Source of the DNA: Hirsutella rhossiliensis
Taxonomy: Eukaryota > Ascomycota > Sordariomycetes > Hypocreales > Ophiocordycipitaceae
Direction: 5' to 3'
Length of the DNA: 64,000 nt
Assembly: GCF_020360975.1 (NCBI RefSeq)
Contig: NW_025408667.1
Location: forward strand, 7,750,001 to 7,814,000
Under the pieces are notes generated by a model, which saw only the letters and a list, made by a program, of their open reading frames with translations, was not told where the DNA came from and ran no database searches. The translations under genes and the position numbers were made by a program. This document shows positions 48,176 through 58,560 of this stretch, piece after piece (the stretch's first letter is position 1; the number at the start of each line of letters is the position of its first letter).

Positions 48176-51100
48176 CTAGCGCGGCCGCCTTGACTCTTCA
48201 GCATCACCGTCCAGCCAGCGCAACGCCTCCTCAACGGTCCTCTCGCTCAGTACCTCGAGCCTGGCCTGTGCGGCAGTCATCTCCTCGGGGACCCGGTTGC
48301 CCACCAAGTCTCTGTCCCGCACCTTGGACACGAGCATGATGCCGTCTAGAGTTCGGCAGCGCGATAGCTGCACGTACAGGCCGTACGGGTCGCACTGCGA
48401 GGCACCACCGTTCCATCCATCTTCGTCGTCCGTGTCCCTCGCAGCTCGAGGGCCACGCGCTCCAGCGTTTTGCCCTGCACCTTGTAGTCCGTGCACGCGA
48501 ACGCTGCTGCGCACGGCAAACCCTTTCGGCTGACGTCGTTGCGTTGCCACGGCCTTTTTCGCTGGCACTGTATCTTAACGGTCATGGGTGTCAACAAGAT
48601 CGTGCCCGGCGGCATCCCGACGAAGTGGAGATATCTCGTCGTCTCCGATTCGAGAATGATCCCCGCCGGCGGCCGAAGTGGATCGTCATATCGGCCGAGA
48701 TCCGATGCCCCGGGTACGCCTTGTCGACAATGACCTCCACCGCCGAGTAGCTCGCGCCGTTCACTAGCTTCAGCCCCTGGTGGGTGTTGTGGTTCACGAC
48801 GATGGGCATCCCGGCCACGAACATGAAGACGGCCGGCACCGGGATCGCGCTATCGTCGCCCTGGTTGAGTATCATGATCGCCTCTTCCTCCGTCGGCAGC
48901 TCCTCCTTCCACTTGTGCTCGGAGATGAAAATGCGCATCGTCGACCGCTGCTGGACCCGGAACGCCAGGCTCGCCTCCATGTTCAGGTTCCACCGATTCC
49001 TATTGAGCGGCGTCACCACGGTGATGCCCGTCTCCCAAGGGATCCGCCTTCCCTCCCGGTAGCACCTTGAGTTGAGGAGGTTTAGATCCGTCCGATCCTG
49101 CACGCCTAGACGGATCCGCTTCAGCAGCCTCTGCAGCTCCGGGTCGCCGGCGGCGCGCATCTGCTCGTCCAGCATGACGACCGTCGTGAACCTCTTCCAC
49201 AGTGCGTGCGCTTTGTCGTGCTGGTGACGCTGCTCGGCCTTGAACGAGTTGTCTACGTCCCACGAGATGGCCGCGCTAGGCAGGACGATCGACCTCTCTT
49301 GGACCGGCCGGAACTGCTGAAAATCTCCGCAGAAGAGGACGATGGGGATCCCCCCGAAATCTTGCCGCGATCCGCGAAGCCGGCGAAGCCGCTCGTTCAC
49401 GGCGTGCAGCGTCCGCGCCCCGAGCATGCTCACCTCGTCGATGACGAGCACATCCTTCTCCTGCCAATCCATTCGAGACTGGCCGTGGATGAACCGCTCC
49501 GCCTGTTTCGGCAGCCGCACCGTCAAGGTCTTTGACCATGTTCGCGCCCCCGCCCCTTGGTCTTTAGTGAACCCGCAGGCGGGTGGATCGTGATGCCGTT
49601 GATCCGCGCCGCGGCAGTCCCCGACGTCGCCGTGATCAGCAGACGATTCGAAAGGCTCTTTTACTGAACAGCTCGACGAGTGCCTCGATGATTCGCGACT
49701 TGCCGGTACCGCCCTCGCCACCGACGAACTGGCGCAGCTGGCAGGCATCGCCCCGTCGGTCTGCTGCATCAAATCGAGCTGGCGGCATATTATCAGAAAA
49801 GCGATGGACTGCCTCTTGTTCAGCGTCAGCCGTGTTGCCAACACCTTGCCCGCCGCGAGGAAGGAGGTTGATGGGCCAAACTGAACGTCCATTCCCGCCC
49901 CTGCGTCGATAGCGGTCTCGTCGGAGTCGGCCATCGTCATTTCGACCTCGTCCTCCCGAAACCGGTCATCACCCTTCGCAACGCTGCGCGGCGATCGCTT
50001 TCCCAGGCGGCGGGCGTGCTTTGTATCCCTGGATCATCCTCTCCTCTCCTTCGAGGCACTTACCTGCTGCGACTTGATAGCCTTGACCTGATCCTGCGGC
50101 GGTAGTGCGGCCCCGGAAAATACCCGCCCTGGCATGCTTAACCGCCTCTCCCTCGTTCGATCAGCGCCGTGGCCTCGAGCTCGGCCGTCGAGCGCAGCGC
50201 CGATGCTGAAACCGACAGAGCTGCTGTATCATTGCCATGAGCTCCGGCGACTTGGCCGTCACCTGATTCGCTCCCACTGCACCTCGGACGACGTCGATGA
50301 GCCGCGTTGCGTCTCCGATGCTGTTGGGCTGATATGTCGCTGCAGACTCCGCGCCCGCCTCGCCTGCTCCACCCTCCTCGACGTGTGCGACCGTCGGGTC
50401 GCCATCGCCGGACGAGGCTGCCCATTGCTTGGCGTCGCGTTTTGCGTCTTCGGCGGATCGTCGAAGCAGCTGCACGTTGTCGACCAGACATGATATTCTC
50501 GGGGCCATAGCGTCTCGAGCCCGCGCCCAGATGCTGTTGATCTCACCTGTTCCTTCGCCCAGGAAGGACTCCACGGCACGAACAGCGCAAGATGCTGCAC
50601 GGCTGCCCTTCAGGGGGTGGGTTAGCCTCTCCGATAATGCCCGCTGACAGAGCAGTTGCCATACACACCTCCGGTAGCACGACTCGTCATCGTAGGTGAA
50701 GTCCTTGCTCAGGTAGCCGTCGAGGCAGACGGTAGCGTGCTTGCCCGGCCGCCTGAGCACCTGAACCCAGCGTCGTCCCGGCGCCCATCCATCCTCGAAA
50801 GACATCTCCCCCCAAGCCGCCCAGCTCTCGTCGTTGCCGATGCGTTTCAGTCTGACGATCGATATGTAGTCATACAGGCATAGGCCTTTCAGCAGCTCTC
50901 CCGGTGCTGGTACGCCTCGACGTGGGAGATTCTCAGGCCTTCTTCTTCGACGACGACCGACTCATCCAAGGTGTCATCCGTAGCCGCAGCGCCACTGGCT
51001 TCTCGGAGATGCCGCCATCGCCGAAAGACTTCCCAGTACAGCAGAGAACAGTTCAGGTACGCCCACGCGCTGCTGTCGGTGAACTCGGCCGGATATCCGA

Positions 51101-54100
51101 GAAGGTGAGCGACGACCTCGACCTGTGATAGCGGACGCTCCGTGAACACGCGGTTCGCCACTCTCATCAGGAACTGTCGCGTCCTGTTCCCCTTGACAGG
51201 GTCATCGGTGGCAGCGTCTCCGCCACCGTCCCGCCCTCCGTTTGCCGTGCCATCACCTGTTGAGGTGGCCAGGAGCTCGGCCGCGGCCGCCACACGCTTC
51301 CACACCGGGTCCTCCACCTTGGTCGCGTAGTTCGTGACATAATAGATGAGGGCCATTGTCTTGCGCTGCGTCGCAATGAAGGAAATATCATGGTTGTGCC
51401 GGGCCCGACAGCAATAGCCTCGTTCCATCGATTGACCATGCTGTGTGTCCTCCGGATCTGCAGCACCCCGTCTGCCGTGAGGGCGGTCTTGTCGACTAAC
51501 CTCCATGGCGCCTTGAACCGGCAGAGGTCCCCTTTCCGCCCTCCTTTGCCCAAGGAGTACTTCACACAGGTCGGGCTATGCGTGTGCACCTGCGTCGCGC
51601 CGGCACAGAAGTTGGCCTCCTCGATAAACGCGGCCGAGAACTGCGCGGCGTTGTCCAGCAGGAACCAATACCGCCCGTCACAGATCGCTCCGCTTGCACG
51701 GCGCAAAAACTTTCCTGGTCCAGATCCTGCCTTGCACGTCAACCCGGCCCCACTTGGCCATCAGAAGAGTACTTCAGGCTCCCGGTGGCACATCTTAGGT
51801 AGGCATTCTTACCTCTGAGAAGACGCTATCGATGTATCGGACGATTCGCTCGCGATACGCCGCCTGATCCTCCCCGTGGATGTCGGCAAGCATCGAGCTG
51901 AGATGCGCGTTCCCGTGCAGCCAGAGCAAGCCGTGAACATGAAGCGCCCTCGTTCGTTCGTCTCCACGGCGCCATAGTACTTGCCGATGCGCCCGAATAC
52001 CGACTCTTCACCGACCTTCACGTAATGATCGAAGAACAGCTTCATCTCGCGGTGGAAGAACACGGCCGAGCTCATGGGATCCGATATCGCCAGCCGTGCC
52101 CGCTTATACGCATCCCCAAGGCCTTCTAAGAACTCCTCGGCCGCGTCGGGATCGCGTGTGCGGTATGCCGCCAGTCGCAGCTTCACCGGGTTCGTAATGT
52201 CGTTCGGGTTGATGGTGAACCAGATGGCCGGCACGCCATATCCGACGATGAGCGACTGGATTTTCCGCCGCATATTGAGACGGACCTCTCTCGACATGGG
52301 CTGCCGGTGGCCGTAAAGCGAGAGGCTCCTGAGAAGCTCCTTCACGTCACCATCGGTCGTCTTACCCGAGCTCTCCAACTCGACCCTCGCCGCCGCTAGC
52401 CTTTCTGTGGTCATCGAACGCACGATGCGCTCTACCTTGCGGAAGTTCTTCCTCCCCACACTCAACATGCTGACCCGGCGGTTCCTCGACCGCACCCCCA
52501 TGTTGAAGACGAGAAATGCGAAGATGTGGTGCAGTGCAAATCGACCACCATGGCGCCGGAGCACGATCTCGGCCCACGCCTGAAGGTTCAAGCTTCGAGA
52601 CGATACGGGTCTCCGCGGCCGCCTCTGCCTCGACAGCCCTGCCTCGCAAGTTGGCCGTGACCTTCCCGCGTCGACCATGGTCTCTTCAACCAGCCTTGGT
52701 CCCCAACGCCAAATGGGAACAGGGTCGGGAACGTCCTGGCAAAGAAGGACGCCTCAAAGGAATCGGTAAACTCACCCCCGCGAAACCCGGATGTATGGCT
52801 CACAACCACCGTCGCCACGCCCCGAACCCCGGCTAGGGACCCGACCCACGCTCTCGGGCCGCACGGCCGTCGTCGGCACCTTCACCAACAGCGTCACAGG
52901 CAAACTGCAGCTTCTCCACGTCCGCGACGTCTGGCGGTCCGTCGAGCGCGAACATGCCAGAAGACGTCACCTCGTTGATCGCTGGAACGTTCTGGTCGGG
53001 GCAGGCGTCACTTCCATCGCGAACCGCGCCTTCTCCGTTGGGCCCGTGACCTTCACCCTGGCCGCCGGCTTCTTGTCCTTGGTTGAGCAGGGCGAAGAGC
53101 TCCTCGATCTCCACCGGCCCTCCTCGTCCACGGCGCGTTCCGTGGGCGGCACAACGTGCGCCGTCCGCGCTCTCCCACCCAGACGGCTCGTTCCGCTCCA
53201 TACGATCGCACACCGACGACGGTACCCCGTGTATCGAGTCTCCCAGCTCTCCATCTCCGCCGCGTCGATCTCGATCTCGGCGTAGTGGGGGTTGTTCCGC
53301 TTCAGCCAGACAAGGGCCCTCTCGACCACCCGCCGCCTCACCGACAAGAGACTCGACAGGTCGCTCGGTGCCGGCTTCTCCGCGCCCTGCCACGAGATGT
53401 GGATCTCGTCCAGTGCTTGCAAAGGGGTGCGGGAGCACTTTGGTGGCCAGCTCCTGCACATTGTTCGGAAACACTGTGATGTGGCCCTGACATGCCTCGG
53501 ATACTTCACGCTCTGTCTCTGCCCGCCCGGAATGCTATATCTCGTGACAAACCCGTAACATGAGTTCAGCGAGATGAGCTTCTCTTCGACCGGCGTCAGT
53601 CCCGAGCTCATCGGGGAACATGTGCTCGCAGCCAAGGCGACTGTGAAGGTGGATCGCCGGCGACAGGCTCCTGCGCGCCAGGCATCGGCCACACTCGGCG
53701 CACACCGACACGGACTCGCCCTCAGGAAAGCAACTCCGGCATGAAAATGGTGAGCGGCCGCCCTTTGGTACGCAACTTGACAGCCAATGATCCCATGTAA
53801 TCTCCCTCAACTCTCCTCTCGTACACTTGCGGTAGCACCCATGCAGGTCCGTATCGGCAACGTGCTCGCATCGTGGAACGCCTGATAGAAGTCTCGCACC
53901 GTCGACACCTTCCTCTCGAGCGGTATTGGCGTGCACCACGTCTGATCGTTAGACAATCTCTCCTTCAAGGCAAAGTCTTCCTCCAAAAAGCGCAGCACAC
54001 TCGCCAGGTCTTCGGCCTGCAGCTCCCGTCTCCTATGCCTTCCGATTCCACTTCGGACCTGTTTTATCGGGCGCCCATCCCGGCTAGGAAGACGGGCTCT

Positions 54101-54868
54101 CTTCTCCCGCCTCCGGGACTGCCTCTGTCCGCGCAGCGAGCCGTCCGCTGCCTCTGCTGCGCCATCGTCCACACCCACCTGTGCCCTTGGCCGCCGAACC
54201 GGTCCCCGACGGGCTTGGGCAAACCCCATGCAATCGATGCTGCAAATTGCGCCGTTCGTCTTAGGTCTTGGAAAGTCGTATCCTTGGGCTGGATAGGTCG
54301 GAGCGTCGGTCCCTTTTCGAACGAACACCCGGGACACCGCCGGTCGCCGCCTTATCTCCCTGCCCGTCACCTTCAGGACCCTCTCCTGGGGCAAAAACGG
54401 CCGATGAAGGGCGGACTGTCAGAGCCCACTGCCCCTGGTCTCCACGTTCTGTAGGCAACACGAACCTCGGAAGCGGACTCGGTGACTGACGTTGCGCGGA
54501 ATTTCCGCTGCTGACCAAATTACGGGACTTCCGTGCTCTGCTTGACCGCAAACCGCCTCGCGGCGGTCTTCTCGGCAGTGACTTTGCGATCGCCCTGCAT
54601 GCTTTCTCCATGCGGTTTCTTCGACCGCAGACTGCTTAGGCTGAATCAGCCGGAACGTTAATGCTTCATTCGCCACTGATCTGTATCTCCCGAACCGCCC
54701 CAACCTTGTCTCCCGTGCTCCGTGCCTTCTCGGAGTTGCCCTGTATCATCTCCGCACCCCGAAACAGGCACTCCCCGTTCCTACCTCTTCTCCATCCTCG
54801 ACTGACAACGAACAGGCTCCACGGTGAGCGGCCGCCTCGCCTAGCTTCCCTGCAGGACTGTCCGCCAT
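48176..54868 (-). pseudogene. Helitron B Rep/PIF1-family helicase, frameshifted
   Basis: Same protein family and order as copy A. Start at 54,868 (MADSPAGKLGEAAAHRGACS). The Cys-rich DUF6570-like region is at 53,300-53,800. Helitron_like_N (51,809-52,678) has a longer open frame than in A, through GHRQPMSREVRLNMRRKIQS. The HUH motif region is at 51,918-51,946, but a 1 bp loss at about 51,947 breaks the frame just before it (NERG / ALHVHG). Rep tyrosines are at 51,319-51,345, Walker A GGEGGTGKS at 49,698-49,723 and Walker B VLVIDEVSML. The helicase end reads DYKVQGKTLERVALELRG, then GLYVQLSRCRTLDGIML, with stop at 48,176. Further shifts lie at about 49,665 and 48,405. Its breaks differ from most of those in A. 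Confidence 0.9.
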
Positions 54869-55120
54869 GCTACTGCCTCCTCGACGTCGACTAGCGTGGA
54901 TTGGCAACAGGCTAGAAAGTTTTGGCTCCGGAGCACTTCCACTTGGATAATCTCGCTTCTTGGCGTACACTATTTCTTTCAGTGGGAAGCTTCCTAACGA
55001 TCACTACTCTCATGGCCGTGGCATTTCTTCCCTTATAATGCTTGCCTATGGTACCGAAGCGATGCAATACTACTACCCCTTTGTAATCCCCCATTTACCC
55101 TCCCTATGTGCGTCCACCGT
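54869..55120. promoter_or_regulatory. Divergent promoter region of Helitron B
   Basis: Counterpart of 44,713-45,010. It has TTATAAT at about 55,033 and the conserved block GGTACCGAAGCGATGCAATA at about 55,050. The role is inferred from position and conservation. Confidence 0.4.
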
Positions 55121-55359
55121 CCCGACCCTCGGCTGGTCTCCACGTGCGACCTGCTACCCCAGCTTTGCCAAAGGCGGCCCTTCCATCGCCGTGCTCTCTT
55201 TTGCGCACTCCAGCGAATCCCTGGCTACTGCCGACCTCCGGCACATGGGGGTGGCCGCGCCAACCGCCCGCCGCACACTTCCAACCATACTCTCCGGCCC
55301 TTCCAACGCCTTCCCACCCACCTTGCGCATCAGTTGCTCCATCAATATCTGCCACTCCA

Positions 55360-55500
55360 CCTCGTCGAGCAACAGCCAAAAGGCTGCCGGCGATAACATG
55401 TCCACGGTGTCCCTCGTGCAACCGGACTACCCGGCTAGGTTTGCTCCCTCGCCACCACCAACGTCGCATCAACGGCCTTCATGCTAAAGCGACAGCCAGG
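55360..55500 (+). pseudogene. Degraded partial duplicate of the accessory gene (Helitron B)
   Basis: Reads SSSNSQKAAGDNMSTVSLVQ then PDYPARFA, next to SQKNAGADMSMMAFVQ and GCPARFA in the accessory gene at 56,172. The frame breaks afterwards (HQRRINGLHAKATAR lies in another frame). It corresponds to 45,207-45,345 of copy A. Confidence 0.6.
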
Positions 55501-56171
55501 ATCCCCCTGCCTGTCCTCTTGTAGTCGCTAGCCACCGGAGTCTCGACTTGCAAACCCTCTTGAGAGTTCTCGTGACCAACTCGCATCCTCCTCCTCAGCT
55601 CGTCCCCTATATCCGACTTCACCGTGTCCCAATAGTGGACTCGACACGGTCGGCACCCGCCTCGCTCAGCCGCACGCAATGCCCATCCAACTACCGACGA
55701 CCGTCAAAAAGGGACCCCTGCAATACTACCATAACCTCTTTCTTTCCTTCACTCTCATTCGTTATTGTCGCCTTTGCTATCTACTCCATGCAACGATGAC
55801 ACCGAAGGGTACTGCTGGACTTTCTTTCTCCGCAGACTTACCCACACTAACCTTACTGTTCGCCGACCTCCAACTTCTCGCGACATAGCCATCACCCCTA
55901 CTCAACTTCCAACCTCCCGGCTCCCTACTTCACTCACGACCATAGAACCAGATGGTCGAGACTGTTCAAGAACCTCGCCAGCTCATTCCCGCATACCCCC
56001 CGCTTCTGATCTATCATCTAGGTAGCATTCTCTGACTCTTAAGTCTCCCCGACCCTAGCCGCGAGCCCTCTTTCGAGCAGCAAGAAAACCTGCTTTATAG
56101 GATGCCCACCTCCACTCTGCGTAACCCCTCATTTACACTTCCACGGTGACTACATCTGCCATGTTCTCACG
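55501..56171. other. Helitron B sequence between the degraded duplicate and the accessory gene
   Basis: Conserved with 45,350-46,014. No intact frame and no recognised domain. Confidence 0.45.
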
Positions 56172-57592
56172 ATGTCGGCCTCCCAGCTCAACGTCGATAC
56201 CTCGTCCTCCCCGCGGCAACCTCTTGACAGCCAGAAAAATGCTGGCGCCGACATGTCCATGATGGCCTTTGTCCAGCCCGGCTGCCCGGCTAGGTTCGCC
56301 TACCAGAATGAGCATCGTGTCAAAGGACTCAACGCAGAAACCCTAGCGAGGGTCTTCCTTCCCACGCCCTCATGGCTGTCGACTCCGGAGTATGCAGCAA
56401 TCCGGTCAGATACTGGCAATCCATCGACCTGCATCTTCTTCAGCCTTAATATTTCCATATACAACCAACAGATAATCTCCTCGGAATGGACCGAGCAATG
56501 GTTCTTCATGGTCGGCCGTGTTCATCCCTTTGCCCTGACGTGGAAATCGAGCGACGTGATGGCTTGGAGTCGGACGATGATAACATCACAGAATACACCG
56601 TCCCCGCGCTTATAGTCCGCGATCACAGCTACCAACCGTGAGTCTATGCTCCAAATCTCTCTGTCGCCACTGCCCTCCCTGACGATATCCATAGAATTGT
56701 CACTCGCACCCTCAGCTCGGTGGATACTTTCCCAACGATACAACCCATTGTCTCCTTCATGGGACCTGTCATCGGCTCCGGCCGCGACCTCCTGCATGGA
56801 AACTCGGCTGCGGCCCTTGACGACACCCAGCTGAGCTGCTGCGGCTTTGTCCAGCTCTCCACCTTTATTTGTCCTGGGATTCCCGGCAAAACCCCCTTCA
56901 AGGGCTTTCAGCCCTTCAAGTTTTCGTCATCTTCCCATTCACGCTAATCCTTGGACCTCCTATGCAAGAAGATGACCGAGAGGCGCGACAGCCAGTTCCA
57001 GTCGAACGCTCTCTTCACCTGTACGGGCAAAATCGCCGGCTTACTGGATCACCAGATCATGAAACATGCCCCGGCTTTCGACCAAGACTATATCTTCATC
57101 GTCGTCCCCGACACGTGGACTTTCCACGACAAGGCCATGTCCGACCAGGCTTCTGCAACACAACTACTGCCGACGACACCCAAGAGCGCGGTCGGCAATC
57201 CCTCGGACTATAGCGTTGCGTTGGCCAGGTTTACCTCTACGAAGAAACCCAAGGCCGCCCAAAGCCCCGCCTCCCCCACGCCGCATGCTTCTGGCCCAGT
57301 CGATCCCCTTATGCTGGCATCAAGTCGGTCAATGCCCGATCCCTACCAAACCCCAACCAAGAGACCGCGACTTTCTCCCGAAACTTCCACCATAATCACC
57401 GACTGTGACGGTCAAGACTCCCCCAAATCCGATACCTCCTCCTTTCTGTCCCCGGAAGACCCCGCAGAGTCAGAGACGGACACCGAACAGGTCAATCACC
57501 AAGACACATCCGCCTCTGGCTCTATCAGACCTCCCGCGTCGATATCTTCCCGACCACTGCGCGCCCGACGTCCGCCCAAGAATATTCTCTAA
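56172..57592 (+). pseudogene. Helitron B accessory gene, spliced, function unknown, near-intact
   Basis: The better-preserved copy, encoding about 454 residues. ATG at 56,172 (MSASQLNVDTSSS). The first exon holds PARFAYQNEHRVKGLNAETL and CIFFSLNISIYNQQIISSEW. The intron is 57 bp at 56,638-56,694 (GTGAGT...CCTGACG...CATAG), joining YQP to IVTRTLSSVDTF. Then come PIVSFMGPVIGSGRDLLHGN, SCCGFVQLSTFICPGIPGK and the conserved core ALFTCTGKIAGLLDHQIMKH with FIVVPDTWTFHDKAM. The tail is acidic/serine-rich with KRPRLSPE and a final RARRPPKNIL. Defects: one G missing at about 56,541 (ALTWEIERRD in A) and one TAA at about 56,945 where A has CAA. The intron and frame conservation show it was a real protein. 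No family is recognised; a role in element replication or silencing would be speculation. Confidence 0.72.
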
Positions 57593-58118
57593 ACTTTAAA
57601 GCATCAAACGAAACAATACAACATGACAACATGTCTCATCATCCTCAAAATCAACTGCCAAAGGCTCGAATAGCACATTCTCTTCTCTTCTTGTTCTCCT
57701 TTTCATGAAGACGATCAAGTCAAAACTTCCCCAATATACTCCTTATTCTGTTTATACCTACGACTTATACCGGTAGCACATGTAAATTTTCCGAGCCTTC
57801 CACTCGCCCAGACATGCATTACCCACTCACATCTCTCTTCAACCCTGCCGTCTCTCCACGCCCTTTGAGTTTGCGCCTTTTAAACAAAATCTCCTCCAGC
57901 GGCCTAGCCTGCCTCCCCGACGCTCTGTCTCGGTTTCACTCACGATAATGCTCTACGTCTCTCGCCGTGTCTCGTATCTCGACCTCACTCTTCTTCCTGT
58001 CTCCTATCTACTGTCGCCAACTCTCTCTCTCTCTGTAGCCAACTCTTCTCCGGTTCTCTTGTCGCCAAATTTCGTTCCGAAAGGCTTCTTTGCGCGAGCC
58101 GCGGCTGGCGAGCCTTCC
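57593..58118. other. Right end of Helitron B
   Basis: Non-coding tail aligned with 47,427-47,956. It contains a short (CT)n run at about 58,020-58,034, the ATTTCGTTCCGAAA motif (58,069-58,082) and the shared terminal palindrome. Confidence 0.6.
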
Positions 58119-58560
58119 TCTCGTGTTAATTCAGCCCGAAGGGCGTTCTACTCAGTCAGAAAGATTCGAGCATAAAACCTCCTCTGATTGGCTAATTGGC
58201 CTGGCTTGTGCTCAACTCGTGCGCGGATTGGTCGGCCGATAACGTCACCAAATGAAGGCCCGCAAAAATTACCCCTGAGCGTTGACTAGGTAACTGGCCA
58301 GCTTGGCAGGCTCTCCAAGAGCTTCCAGTTCTTCCTTTCTTCCATCCATGCCATCAATTTACTGGGTCGCTAGGCACTCTTTACACTAACCTACATAGCG
58401 GCTGCTTCTCTTTTCTGCCCAATCTATCAAACTAATCATGTTACTAACGGTTTATAGGTTCACCTATTACCTCGGCAGCCAGCCCACCTCCCAAGATTCT
58501 CCGGTTATTCTGTCTCTTCTAGCAGTCTGAAGGGTAAGAGGTGGATACATATACGGCCAG
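58119..58560. promoter_or_regulatory. Upstream region of Helitron C with CCAAT boxes
   Basis: ATTGG at 58,187-58,191, 58,195-58,199 and 58,227-58,231. The string CCTCTGATTGGCTAATT resembles the pre-insertion target of the MULE at the left end of Helitron A (CCTCTGATTGGCTGATT). It may be the promoter of the plus-strand Rep/helicase starting at 58,561, or the start of another Helitron copy cut by Helitron C. Confidence 0.45.

Larger units (their letters stand above)
47957..58118 (-). mobile_element. Helitron copy B, tandem with copy A
   Basis: About 10.2 kb with the same order and orientation as copy A: Rep/helicase on minus, divergent promoter, degraded duplicate and accessory gene on plus, and conserved right end finishing GCGAGCCTTCC at 58,118 with the palindrome AGCCGCGGCT (58,097-58,106). 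It begins directly after the conserved right end of copy A with almost no spacer. The left terminus is uncertain because A and B share only partial similarity there. Confidence 0.85.
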
